64,000 bases of DNA from the NCBI GenBank assembly GCA_028868515.1, contig JAGWUI010000011.1:1-64000 (forward strand). The letters are read 5' to 3'. The first letter of the stretch is position 1; each line of letters opens with the position of its first letter. Source of the DNA: Gammaproteobacteria bacterium (lineage in GTDB: Bacteria; Pseudomonadota; Gammaproteobacteria; Pseudomonadales; Moraxellaceae). A program made the position numbers and the translations under genes. The notes below the pieces were generated by a model. The model had not been told where the DNA came from, ran no database searches, and saw only the letters and a program-made list of their open reading frames with translations. This document shows, one piece after another, positions 53,404-61,827 of the stretch.

Positions 53404-53733
53404 ATTTTTACTTTTGCCAAAAAATTCATTTATTCCATTAACTAACATTCAAGAGAGTAAATTTTATCAACCTAAAATTTACACGATATCTCGAACCTCT
53501 TACTCCGATGTTGTCATAACTACTTTTGAGAAGGACCTCTACAGAGGTCGAAGGTTTAAATCTCAATAAGTGTAACGTCCAAAGTGATGGCGGACAAATG
53601 AAAGTTATCGCTTAGACATAGGTCAAATATGACTTACGCTTTCAATTTATTTTCAAGATCGGGATATTTTCGGGATATTACTAAACGTAAAATATAATAT
53701 ATCAATAAATACAGCATTTTATGTTTTATATTT
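53404..53733. other. Right-end segment of element 2
   Basis: A 330-bp gap with no gene. It should hold the promoter of the methyltransferase operon. At its right it contains the arm-type repeats and the AT-rich block ACAGCATTTTATGTTTTA (53711-53728) immediately before the att. Confidence 0.5.
53659..53676 (+). repeat. Paired integrase arm-site candidates, right end of element 2
   Basis: TCGGGAT at 53659-53665 and 53670-53676, 11 bp apart, same sequence and spacing as the pair at 29805, same orientation. Confidence 0.7.
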
Positions 53734-53756
53734 AAGTCCTCTCATCCGCACCAAAT
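53734..53756 (+). repeat. attR: 3' end of tRNA-Leu, right copy
   Basis: An exact 23-bp copy of 18404-18426 (AAGTCCTCTCATCCGC... through CCAAAT). The rest of the tRNA is absent here, so this is the displaced end of the original target and marks the outer boundary of the accessory block. Confidence 0.93.
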
Positions 53757-53776
53757 ATGATTGCGTTTAGCGCAAT

Positions 53777-53811
53777 TAAAAAAGCCCAGAAATTAAATCT
53801 GGGCTTTTTTT
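53777..53811. terminator. Bidirectional terminator, probably the original tRNA-Leu terminator
   Basis: AAGCCCAGA/TCTGGGCTT stem with flanking A and T runs. It follows attR by 21 bp and precedes the 3' end of the AI-2E gene on the other strand, serving both directions. Confidence 0.8.
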
Positions 53812-53839
53812 ATGCAAAATTTTTATGAAAAGTGGTTGA

Positions 53840-54958
53840 TTAAACTGGTGGTTGTGTCGTGTTGGACGTGTCCATCGTTTCGATTAAGGCTTTATCCAGA
53901 GTCGGATCATAGGTTAGCCATTCGCGCCAGACCGCAAGTAGCATGGCCAAAATGACAGGACCGATAAATAGCCCAATCATTCCAAAAGCAGTTAACCCAC
54001 CTAAGACACCAAATAAAACCACAAGAAATGGGATTTCGGTTGCGCTGGAAATCACTATAGGACGGAAAATATTATCAATCGTGAAGATTACGATGCCTGC
54101 CCACACGGCTAAGCAAGTCGCTTCAAGCGGAAAACCTGTTAAAGCGAGCCATGCAACTGCTAAACCCCAAGCAATTGGGGATGCAAAAGGAATCATTGCT
54201 AATAGTGATGTGATAATTGCAAATACAAAAGCACCAGGTAATCCTGCGAGACTATATCCTATAAATGCAAGTGCGCCTTGAGCAACAGCGGTAAGTACAT
54301 TGCCATAAACAACGGCACGTGTCGTTGCGGCAATAGCAGATAAATAGTGGTCAGCCTGTTTGCCAATAATGCGCTCTAATGCTGATTTGATCTGCACCAT
54401 AATCCGAGCGCCATCTTTATAAAAAAAGAACATCGTGAGTAGGCAAAATGCTAGAGACGCGAGGTGTTCGGCGATATTACCCACAAAGCGAGCGCCTTTA
54501 CCAACTTGCTGGTGAAGTACTCCGCGTAATTGAGCTTCAAGTGCGTGAGGGTCGTCATTGAGTTGTGCGACCACATCTTGTAAATAACCACCAACCCATG
54601 GCATGTTTTGTAATGATATGGGCAATATTAACTGCCCAGCTTTTAATTGATCGTGTAGTTGGTGGTACCAATATACCACTTGATGTTCGAGGATAATTAA
54701 ACCGAAACCGATGGGTACGCCAATAATAATAACCAATCCAATTGTCACAACGCCTGCCGCAGCGTGTTCTCTACCTGAGAGTCTGCTTAATGCCCATTGA
54801 TATAAAGGCCATGTGACATAAACCAAAACCGCTGCCCATGCGACAGGAGTGAGAAAAATCTTGAAAATTTCAAAGCTAAAGTAAGCGAGAGAGCCTAATA
54901 AAAGAGGCAATAACATGCGTTGAATAGCGAGTGTTGATATTGTGGATGGCCTAGACAT
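53840..54958 (-). CDS. AI-2E family (PerM-like) membrane transporter
   Basis: A 372-residue polytopic inner-membrane protein of the AI-2E/PerM family. It has seven or eight helices, e.g. AAAGVVTIGLVIIIGVPIGFGLIIL and NIFRPIVISSATEIPFLVVLFGVLGGL, the conserved last segment of the family, with PIxxP-like prolines. Members export autoinducer-2 or act as Na+/H+ antiporters; the substrate cannot be decided here. It is the first chromosomal gene after the island. Confidence 0.9.
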   Translation of the reverse strand: MSRPSTISTLAIQRMLLPLLLGSLAYFSFEIFKIFLTPVAWAAVLVYVTWPLYQWALSRLSGREHAAAGVVTIGLVIIIGVPIGFGLIILEHQVVYWYHQLHDQLKAGQLILPISLQNMPWVGGYLQDVVAQLNDDPHALEAQLRGVLHQQVGKGARFVGNIAEHLASLAFCLLTMFFFYKDGARIMVQIKSALERIIGKQADHYLSAIAATTRAVVYGNVLTAVAQGALAFIGYSLAGLPGAFVFAIITSLLAMIPFASPIAWGLAVAWLALTGFPLEATCLAVWAGIVIFTIDNIFRPIVISSATEIPFLVVLFGVLGGLTAFGMIGLFIGPVILAMLLAVWREWLTYDPTLDKALIETMDTSNTTQPPV

Positions 54959-55174
54959 AGGTTGAGCGCCGAATATGGGTAAGTTGTAGTTTACGAAGAT
55001 CGTGAGTTTAACAATGTTATCGCAATGTTATTCTGTTGGAAAAAATAAATGAAGTGATGCTATATTATCTGATCACCTGTATAAAAATGGGTGAAATTTA
55101 AACTTAATTTTTTTAATATCCCTGAAAATCAGTTAAATCGTTCTCGTGAGAATAGATTGCAAGGAGTGCGAAAG

Positions 55175-55441
55175 ATGAAGCAAAGTCAAAACCGCCAATG
55201 GCAAGTTTGTTTTTTGGCGTTCGTGGTGCTTTCTGGTGCAACAGCATGCAGTAAACACAAAACCCCACCAAAACCAGAAGTAGCTACTGAGAGCAAGACT
55301 TTGACTCCTGCAGAGCAAGCGCTTAAACAGCAAGAAACAGATAAACATGGTGATGATTATTATAAAGCTGATAATAAACAACGTGTTAGCGAAGAAAATA
55401 GTATTATCGATGATGTCAATGCGAGTACTGCGAAAAAATAA
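55175..55441 (+). CDS. Small lipoprotein
   Basis: An 88-residue product from the ATG at 55175, which has AAGGAG (55161-55166) eight bases upstream; the open frame extends back to 55091 but lacks a site there. The signal peptide CFLAFVVLSGATAC ends with Cys in a lipobox-like context (ATAC). The mature 60 residues are charged, Lys/Glu/Asp-rich and probably disordered. Alone between AI-2E and tRNA-Ser; function unknown. Confidence 0.65.
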   Translation: MKQSQNRQWQVCFLAFVVLSGATACSKHKTPPKPEVATESKTLTPAEQALKQQETDKHGDDYYKADNKQRVSEENSIIDDVNASTAKK

Positions 55442-55565
55442 GCCTTAAGCTTCACGATGAGTGTGGTTCGGGCTTTGTAGAGGCGTCGGAGAATATATTT
55501 TCGGTCTTTATTTAGCCTTAGTTGGTGAATTCCTGAGCTATCATTGATATTTATGATAATTCAGC

Positions 55566-55594
55566 TTGTGATTCTGTATTTGTTTTTGTAATAT
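55566..55594 (+). promoter_or_regulatory. Promoter of tRNA-Ser
   Basis: TTGTGA (55566-55571) and TAATAT (55589-55594) with a 17-bp spacer, 12 bp before the tRNA. Confidence 0.5.
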
Positions 55595-55605
55595 GACCGC
55601 CTCGT

Positions 55606-55695
55606 GGTGAGATGGCCGAGTGGCTTAAGGTACTCCCCTGCTAAGGGAGAGTAGGTTAACCCCTACCGAGGGTTCGAATCCCTCTCTCACCGCCA
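55606..55695 (+). tRNA. tRNA-Ser (anticodon GCU), CCA encoded
   Basis: Acceptor stem GGTGAGA pairs with TCTCACC; discriminator G, then CCA at 55693-55695. The anticodon stem CTCCC/GGGAG encloses CTGCTAA (anticodon GCT). The long variable arm AGTAGGTTAACCCCTACC confirms class II tRNA-Ser. Confidence 0.97.
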
Positions 55696-55781
55696 TTTTT
55701 TTGCTGTATGTTTCAATGTTTCTAGATTTGATTTTTAAATTAAAGATAGAAAATAAATTGAACAAAAAAGTAAAAAAAGAG

Positions 55782-55809
55782 TTGACGTAAGTTGTAGAAG
55801 TTCTATAGA
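55782..55809 (+). promoter_or_regulatory. Promoter of tRNA-Arg
   Basis: TTGACG (55782-55787) and TATAGA (55804-55809) with a 16-bp spacer, followed by a GC-rich discriminator ATACGCC as usual for stable RNA promoters. Confidence 0.7.
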
Positions 55810-55878
55810 ATACGCCACCTCGATGCAGTGAAGTTTGAAGATATCATATTGATTTCAAACAGCATTGTGTTGTAAATT

Positions 55879-55955
55879 GCGCTGGTAGCTCAGCTGGATA
55901 GAGCATCAGGCTACGAACTTGAGGGTCGGGGGTTCGACTCCCTCCCAGCGCACCA
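55879..55955 (+). tRNA. tRNA-Arg (anticodon ACG), CCA encoded
   Basis: Acceptor GCGCTGG/CCAGCGC, anticodon stem TCAGG/CTTGA around CTACGAA (anticodon ACG, A normally edited to inosine), T arm GGGGGTTCGACTCCCTC, CCA at 55953-55955. Its 3' end is partially repeated at 57139, marking an old integration. Confidence 0.97.
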
Positions 55956-55988
55956 GATATAGTTTCGCCGTTGTTCGTAGAACATCGT

Positions 55989-56022
55989 AAAGCCCTTTAG
56001 CCACAAGCTTTAGGGCTTTTTT
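55989..56022 (+). terminator. Terminator after tRNA-Arg inside the remnant
   Basis: Stem AAAGCCCT...AGGGCTTT with an extended inner pairing (TTAGC / GCTTT) and a T run. Confidence 0.75.
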
Positions 56023-56126
56023 GTTGCTCGTCGTTGTACGCCGCGAACCATTGTGAATCGCGCTAAAAGCTGGTAAATATGCTGGTAAGTTATTTTTACC
56101 AGCATTAACCATAGCGTAAGGCTTTC

Positions 56127-56300
56127 ATGATGCTAACAGATGCGAATATTAGAAAGTTAAAATTACCAGCAGCAAGCCAAAAAGCAGCCGACAAATATAG
56201 CTTTGGACATGGCTTGCGCTTATACGTTTATGCCAATGGCAAAAAGATATGGTTTATTGAATACCGACACCAGAGCAAGCAAATCTCATGGCGTATCTTT
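56127..56300 (+). pseudogene. Integrase 5' fragment (P4 family)
   Basis: MLTDANIRKLKLPAASQKAAD, then YSFGHGLRLYVYANGKKIW and FIEYRHQSKQISWRI match the first 55 residues of a DUF4102 integrase, closest in this window to integrase 2 (about half of positions, shared MLTDAxIRKL start and GLRLYV). After WRI the expected GxYGxYPxLSL is missing and unrelated sequence follows. The catalytic domain is deleted, so it is inactive. Confidence 0.8.
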
Positions 56301-56943
56301 AACAATCTCAGTGTTTGCATTTGCCGAAGAGCAATATATTTATCCTGATGAACTGAAAGGCAAACTTTCATTAGAGTTGGGACAAGCAGTTTTATTATTG
56401 ATGCCACCAGTTGGTCAACGAAATATTGATTGGGGTTATTTAGCTAATTCTGAAAATATATCTTGGATCGATAATCCTTATATAGAAAGAAATGGCGATG
56501 ATGGGGCGCAACAAGGTACATCTCGAACAGGTTGGCTACGAGTAAATGTGTTAGGAGTAAACTCAACAATTTTAAAGAAAAATTTATTTGAACTAGGATG
56601 GACGGTGGAATACGAAAATGATTCAGATGGTCGATATGATGTTGATACTATAACTTTAGAACCAGGAACAGATGATGGGGAGAATAATTGTTTTGGAAGA
56701 ACGACAACAGGTTGCTCTTTTGACCCAAGACCTTCCTTGCTGAAAGCAGGAATTCATTTTTCTTTAGTTTGTGATAAAAAAGATGGTAACTCCGAGGATA
56801 AAATATTGTTACTGAGTGCGAAAGGCAAGAAGAACACATATGCGGATTGGAATCAGGGCTTTGGGTCAGGAGGAAAAACAGCATTACTTACTCTAAACTT
56901 AAAAGGTAGTAATAGGACAATGTGTAAGGCAGATACTAATTAA
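56203..56943 (+). CDS. Hypothetical cargo ORF fused to integrase remnant
   Basis: The open frame runs for 246 codons, but its first 30 or so codons overlap the integrase fragment in another frame and are not natural. The coherent part begins near VSLTISVFAFAEEQYIYPDEL and continues through NIDWGYLANSENISWIDNPYIERNGDDG, with a Cys pair in CFGRTTTGCSFDPR and an ending GSNRTMCKADTN. It resembles the distal part of a secreted protein whose 5' end was deleted. Possibly still translated, more likely a truncated gene. Confidence 0.45.
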   Translation: MDMACAYTFMPMAKRYGLLNTDTRASKSHGVSLTISVFAFAEEQYIYPDELKGKLSLELGQAVLLLMPPVGQRNIDWGYLANSENISWIDNPYIERNGDDGAQQGTSRTGWLRVNVLGVNSTILKKNLFELGWTVEYENDSDGRYDVDTITLEPGTDDGENNCFGRTTTGCSFDPRPSLLKAGIHFSLVCDKKDGNSEDKILLLSAKGKKNTYADWNQGFGSGGKTALLTLNLKGSNRTMCKADTN

Positions 56944-57180
56944 TATATTTCATCCTCCGAACTAATTTAAATAGAAAAAATTTACATAAATTATTGATGA
57001 GTTGATTTGGTAGAAGCTCAGTCTAAAAGTAGATTGGATTTCATTATTATTTTAAAAGCTGGTAAATTTGCTGGTAAATATTAAATGTATTTAAATATAT
57101 ATTTATTTAAAACAGTATTTTATGTTTTAGGTTTGAAGCCCTCCCAGGCACCATATTATGTTTCACTGCTATCTCAGCAG

Positions 57181-57215
57181 AAAAAACCCTTAAACTTTCG
57201 GTTTAAGGGTTTTTT
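57181..57215. terminator. Bidirectional terminator
   Basis: AAAACCCTTAAAC / GTTTAAGGGTTTT with loop TTTCG and A/T flanks. It stands between the right att-like repeat of the tRNA-Arg remnant and the convergent cyclase gene, and is probably the original tRNA-Arg terminator. Confidence 0.85.
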
Positions 57216-57256
57216 ATTGCCTGAATTTTAATTTCTGTTTTTCACGTCGTTTGAGA

Positions 57257-58372
57257 TTATTGAGAATAGGGAGTAGTTGCTGTCATGATGCAATTTCGCC
57301 CAGCAACTTTTGCTTGATACATTGCTGCATCTGCTTGTTCAAGAATCCATTTTTCAGAAGTGTTACCTTCAGGTTGTTCTGCAACTCCTATGCTGACCGT
57401 GAAATAGATTTCTGCGGATCCAAACGTTGTGATGGGTGTTTTTTCTGCGGCAGCTCGAATACGCTCAGCGATGGAGCATGCTTCTTCTAAGTTTGCTTCT
57501 AATAACAGTATGGCAAACTCATCACCCCCTAGACGCACAACGGTATCGATTTGTCGTGCCATTTGTCGACATATTTTTGCTAATGCACAAATTGCAGCGT
57601 CACCTGAGGAGTGACCATAAACATCATTAATTTTCTTGAAATGATCAATATCCAAGATGATGAGTGAAACGGGATGGTTAAGGCGTTGGCTACGCATGAT
57701 TTCATCGCGTATTGTGGGGATAAAGTGCCGTCGATTGCTGACGCCAGTGAGCGGGTCAGTGTTAGACATTTGCGCGAGAGTCATTTCTGATTCGTACCGT
57801 AAGCGATAGTTTAGGGCAAATGCAAAGTGCGCTAGCATCATTGCGATTGCTGTCGGCCAAATCAGAACTGCATATTGCGCATTTTGGAAATGATGAGCGA
57901 TGCCGATGATGCCAAGGAATTGTGGAAATAGCGCAAAAAGAAATGTGCTTAAAAGGTTGACGCGAACTGAGAAACCTTGAAACATGAGGAGTGGAATGAA
58001 TAAAAAAAATGTAAATCCGCCGATACCATAAGTCATTCCATTGTGAATGCGATCAAGAATGAGGATGTAAACAAATAATCCAGTCATTCCTAGGGCAATT
58101 GATGCGAATTCCAGCAAACGCCGATTTTTAATGTATTTGAAGGCAAATGGAAACACTAGGCTAGATAGAAATAGTAGTCTCAGCCCAATGGTATGACGAG
58201 CTCCGATAGGATCCGTCACATAATCCCACACCCAATGAGAGACTCCCACGGCTGCTGGCATGACAAACATGATTGAGCAAAACGCACGAAGATCACTCCA
58301 TTTTTTGATCAAAACGGGTTCTGGTTCGGTGAAGAATCTGAGGACGTTGAGTCGGTCTTTGAGAGTCCACAT
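57257..58372 (-). CDS. Membrane-bound diguanylate cyclase (GGDEF)
   Basis: A 371-residue protein from the ATG at 58372, which has AGAAGGGA upstream; the frame continues to a TTG at 58402. Six hydrophobic helices (about 30-185) form an N-terminal membrane sensor of unknown ligand. The cytoplasmic GGDEF domain begins near 205 (NTDPLTGVSNRRHF) with DIDHFKKIND (241-250) and GGDEF (282-286). RQID at 273-276, five residues before GGDEF, is a proper RxxD inhibitory site. It makes cyclic-di-GMP from two GTP and controls motility/biofilm. No EAL domain. Convergent with the tRNA-Arg remnant. Confidence 0.94.
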   Translation of the reverse strand: MWTLKDRLNVLRFFTEPEPVLIKKWSDLRAFCSIMFVMPAAVGVSHWVWDYVTDPIGARHTIGLRLLFLSSLVFPFAFKYIKNRRLLEFASIALGMTGLFVYILILDRIHNGMTYGIGGFTFFLFIPLLMFQGFSVRVNLLSTFLFALFPQFLGIIGIAHHFQNAQYAVLIWPTAIAMMLAHFAFALNYRLRYESEMTLAQMSNTDPLTGVSNRRHFIPTIRDEIMRSQRLNHPVSLIILDIDHFKKINDVYGHSSGDAAICALAKICRQMARQIDTVVRLGGDEFAILLLEANLEEACSIAERIRAAAEKTPITTFGSAEIYFTVSIGVAEQPEGNTSEKWILEQADAAMYQAKVAGRNCIMTATTPYSQ

Positions 58373-58698
58373 GTAATCCCTTCTCTCCTGAAGTGAGCAC
58401 AATATGAGGAAGCCGTCTATTTAATCTGGTTTTGGGTCTTTGATAGATTTTTATACGGCGAACATCAACATCCTGTTGTCTAATCTCCTGAGTCTACAAG
58501 CCTTCTGAGTGGGCGACAAGATGTGATAACTACGTCACGAAAAAATATGTCGTTATTGAAAGAAAAAAGGGCTTGAGTAAGGGTTTTAGGTTCGATTTTT
58601 TCATAGTCTCCTGCGTAATGAGCTATTTTTTATTTTCATATGTCATCAGATCAATCAAAAGAGCCCTACATTTGTAGGGCTCTTGAGAGGCTTTTTCT
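58373..58698. other. Intergenic region between RND operon and cyclase
   Basis: A 326-bp gap that contains the promoter region of the cyclase gene and the RND terminator; nothing else is seen. Confidence 0.4.
58659..58684 (-). terminator. Terminator of the RND operon
   Basis: Perfect AAGAGCCCTACA / TGTAGGGCTCTT stem, followed on the minus strand by TTTTGATTG; 15 bp after the permease stop. Confidence 0.75.
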
Positions 58699-61600
58699 TT
58701 AGCTCACCTTTTTGACTCTAAACCATGCGGCATAGAGTGCAGGCAGGAATAATAACGTCAGTACAGTGGCCACAATGAGTCCTCCCATAATCGCAACAGC
58801 CATTGGACCGAAGAACACACTGCGTGAGAGTGGAATCATGGCAAGCACCGCCGCCAGAGCAGTAAGTACGATAGGGCGTAATCGTCGCACAGTTGCTTCA
58901 ATGATCGCATCCCATGCCGTCCGTCCAGTTTGAATGTCTTGCTCAATTTGATCAATCAAGATCAAGGAGTTACGCATAATCATGCCTGATAGCGCAATTG
59001 TACCAAGCATGGCGACAAAGCCGAATGGTTGCTGAAAAACGAGCAGGAAAATTGAAATGCCAATTAAGCCTAATGGCGCAGTGAGAAAGACGATCACAGT
59101 GCGTGATGCGCTACGGAGTTGTAGCATCAGCAGTGTAATGACAACGACTAAAAATAGAGGAATGCCAGCATTCACTGAAGTTTGTCCACGTGCCGAATCT
59201 TCGATTGTTCCACCAACTGCCAATTGATAACCATAGGGAAGTTTGGCGCGAATGCCATCTAAGGTTGGCAAAATCTGATTAATCAGTGTGATAGGTTGGC
59301 TATTATCATAAATATCAGCACGAACCGTGACAGTAGGTAAGCGGTCTCTGCGCCAAATAATGCCTTCTTCAAATCCATATTCCAATGTGGCGATTTGTGA
59401 AAGTGGAATTGTGCCGCCATTTGTTGTGGGCACGGCAAGGCTAGACAGTGAACTGACCGCACTGCGATCCAATGCTGTACCGCGCACTTGAATGTCAATC
59501 AAGGAGATGTTTTCTCGGTATTCACTGACGGTGACGCCTGTAAGAGCACTTTGTAGGAAGTTCGCAAGATCTTGGCTGTTGACACCTAGTGCGCGCGCGC
59601 GATCTTGATCAACGTTGAGGAAAATGGTCTTGCTCGGTTCTTCCCAATCTAGATGTACATTCACCACATGTGGGTTTTCTTGTACTTTGGCAGCCACTTC
59701 TCGGGCAATTTTTCGGACATCTTGGATGTTTTCGCCAGAGACGCGAAGTTGTACAGGGTAGCCAACAGGTGGGCCATTTTCGAGACGTGCAACGCGAGTG
59801 CGGATGTCTGGAAACGATTGGTTGAGGGTTTTAATGAGCCAAGTTCTGATTTCCTCGCGATCTTTTAATGTTTTTGCCAAAATGACAAATTGAGCAAAGC
59901 TGGCTTGTGGCAATTGTTGATCAAGCGGAAGATAAAAACGCGGTGAACCAGAGCCAATATAGGCAACGTAATTATCGATACCTGGGTGGTTTTTTAGTAA
60001 TACTTCGAGTTTTTTGGCTTGCGCCTCGGTTGCGGTCAAAGAAGCACCTTCCGCCAGTTTCATGTCCACCATGAGTTCTAGGCGGCTGGAATCTGGGAAA
60101 AACTGTTGTTGCACAAAACCAAATAGAACAATCGAGCCGATAAAGGCTGAAACAGTAATCGCAATCACGGTTTTTCGGTAGCTGATGCACCATTCTACGA
60201 TACGACGAAAACGTTGGTAAAACTGGGTCGCGTAAGGATCATGTACTTCTGAGTGACTGTGATGTGTTGATGATGACGTTGATGTGGCTTTATTGGCTTC
60301 AATCGCCTGATCTGGATTACTGCTATCGCCTTTCCTTTGTGTAAATTTAGGAAGTAATAAATCCCCTAAATATGGAACGAAAATTACGGCGGCTAACCAT
60401 GATAATAATAAAGCAATGGTGACAACTTCAAAAATAGAGCGAGTATATTCACCTGTGCTGGACTGTGCTGTCGCAATGGGTAGAAAGCCAGCAGCAGTGA
60501 TGAGCGTTCCTGTCAGCATGGGAAATGCGGTTGAACTCCAAGCAAAACTTGCTGCTTGTAAACGACTGAAGCCTTGTTCGAGTTTAATCAGCATCATCTC
60601 TACGGCAATAATGGCATCGTCGACCAATAAGCCAAGTGCAAGAACCAATGCTCCGAGTGAAATTTTATGTAGACCAATATCAAAGAAATGCATGGCAGCA
60701 AAAGTCATGGCGAGAACCAGCGGGATTGCTAGTGCAACGACCATTCCCGTGCGAAAGCCTAATGAGAAAAAACTCACCAACAATACGATGATAATGGCTT
60801 CGCCAAGCGCGTCTAAAAATTCACGAACACCAGTTTTAACTGCAGCAGGTTGGTCTGAAACTTTGCGCAGTTGCATGCCGACGGGAAGGTTTTTTTGGAT
60901 TTCGGCAAAGTTATTTTCTAGATTCTTGCCTAAACCCAAAATGTCACCGCCAGATTTCATGGACACTTCGATACCAATCGCATCTTCACCCAAAAATCGC
61001 ATACGAGGTTGGGCGGGATCACTAAACCCACGATAGACATCAGCAATATCACTGAGGATGAAACTACGTCCTGCAACTTGAATCGGAAACTTTTTAATCT
61101 CATCAACCGATTTAAAGCGTCCACTGACGCGCAGTTGAATCCGATCTGTTGGCGTCTCGAAGAATCCTGCGGGGGTAATTGAGTTCTGAGCTTGTAAGGC
61201 ATCTTGTACGGTTTGTAAGGGCAGACCTAGACTGGCAATTTTTGTATTTGAGAGTTCGATCCAGATTTTTTCATCTTGTAGACCAACGAGGTCGACTTTA
61301 CCGACATCTGGGACGTTTTCGAGTTGAAGCTGGATGCGATCGGCATAATCTTTAAGAACGGCATAGTCAAAGCCTTTGCCCGTCAATGCATAGATATTGC
61401 CATAATTGTCGCCAAATTCGTCATTGAAGTAAGGTCCTTGTACACCTTGAGGTAGGGTTTGTTTAATGTCGCCGACTTTTTTACGGACTTGATACCACAA
61501 GTTAGGAATTTCACTAGAATGCATCGAGTCTCGAGCCATAAAGCTAATCATTGACTCGCCAGGGCGAGAGTAGGAAATGACTTTGTCGTAATTTCCTGTT

Positions 61601-61824
61601 TCCATGACTTTCTTTTCGATAGGGTCAGTCACCAGTTTGGCGACTTCTTCCGCATTTGCTCCAGGCCAATAGGTCTGAATCACCATCACTTTAAAAGTAA
61701 ACGGCGGGTCTTCACTTTGTCCAAGTTTGGTATAGGATATTGCCCCTGTAATTCCCAGCAAAATCATGAAATAAAGGACAAGTTGACGATTTTTAAGTGC
61801 CCAAGCAGAGAGATTAAAATTCAT
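58699..61824 (-). CDS. RND efflux permease (AcrB-like)
   Basis: A 1041-residue inner-membrane pump subunit of the HAE1-like RND family with normal length (1,020-1,050). Twelve helices and two large periplasmic loops are laid out as in AcrB. The proton-relay helix is visible as ALVLALGLLVDDAIIAVE, where the DD pair is the conserved Asp couple. A hydrophilic insert rich in Ser/Thr/His (about 507-530, TSTSSSTHHSHSEVH) lies in the cytoplasmic loop between halves. It exports lipophilic drugs or metabolites together with the adaptor and an outer membrane channel not encoded here. Only 3 bp separate it from the adaptor gene. Confidence 0.94.
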   Translation of the reverse strand: MNFNLSAWALKNRQLVLYFMILLGITGAISYTKLGQSEDPPFTFKVMVIQTYWPGANAEEVAKLVTDPIEKKVMETGNYDKVISYSRPGESMISFMARDSMHSSEIPNLWYQVRKKVGDIKQTLPQGVQGPYFNDEFGDNYGNIYALTGKGFDYAVLKDYADRIQLQLENVPDVGKVDLVGLQDEKIWIELSNTKIASLGLPLQTVQDALQAQNSITPAGFFETPTDRIQLRVSGRFKSVDEIKKFPIQVAGRSFILSDIADVYRGFSDPAQPRMRFLGEDAIGIEVSMKSGGDILGLGKNLENNFAEIQKNLPVGMQLRKVSDQPAAVKTGVREFLDALGEAIIIVLLVSFFSLGFRTGMVVALAIPLVLAMTFAAMHFFDIGLHKISLGALVLALGLLVDDAIIAVEMMLIKLEQGFSRLQAASFAWSSTAFPMLTGTLITAAGFLPIATAQSSTGEYTRSIFEVVTIALLLSWLAAVIFVPYLGDLLLPKFTQRKGDSSNPDQAIEANKATSTSSSTHHSHSEVHDPYATQFYQRFRRIVEWCISYRKTVIAITVSAFIGSIVLFGFVQQQFFPDSSRLELMVDMKLAEGASLTATEAQAKKLEVLLKNHPGIDNYVAYIGSGSPRFYLPLDQQLPQASFAQFVILAKTLKDREEIRTWLIKTLNQSFPDIRTRVARLENGPPVGYPVQLRVSGENIQDVRKIAREVAAKVQENPHVVNVHLDWEEPSKTIFLNVDQDRARALGVNSQDLANFLQSALTGVTVSEYRENISLIDIQVRGTALDRSAVSSLSSLAVPTTNGGTIPLSQIATLEYGFEEGIIWRRDRLPTVTVRADIYDNSQPITLINQILPTLDGIRAKLPYGYQLAVGGTIEDSARGQTSVNAGIPLFLVVVITLLMLQLRSASRTVIVFLTAPLGLIGISIFLLVFQQPFGFVAMLGTIALSGMIMRNSLILIDQIEQDIQTGRTAWDAIIEATVRRLRPIVLTALAAVLAMIPLSRSVFFGPMAVAIMGGLIVATVLTLLFLPALYAAWFRVKKVS

Positions 61825-61827
61825 GAT

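Larger units (their letters stand above)
29671..53756. mobile_element. Integrative mobilizable element 2 in tRNA-Leu
   Basis: A 24-kb unit bounded by the degenerate att at 29671 and the exact att at 53734. It has an integrase next to its left end, paired TCGGGAT repeats near both ends, an AlpA/DUF3631 pair, a MobQ relaxase with oriT, a serine recombinase-ParB cassette and a defence-like right half. No mating-pair genes are present, so transfer would need a helper. Confidence 0.82.
55940..57153. mobile_element. Eroded integrative element in tRNA-Arg
   Basis: The tRNA-Arg 3' end (CCCTCCCAG...GCACCA) recurs with one base lost at 57139-57153. GCTGGTAA pairs with a 12-bp period occur near both ends (56069 and 56081; 57058 and 57070), and ACAGTATTTTATGTTTTA (57112-57129) before the right att matches element 2 at 17 of 18 positions. 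Only an integrase 5' fragment and one cargo ORF remain. Confidence 0.72.

Noticed and set aside
60416-61036. Plus-strand 206-codon frame inside the RND permease gene
   Set aside because: Antisense shadow of a well-supported gene.
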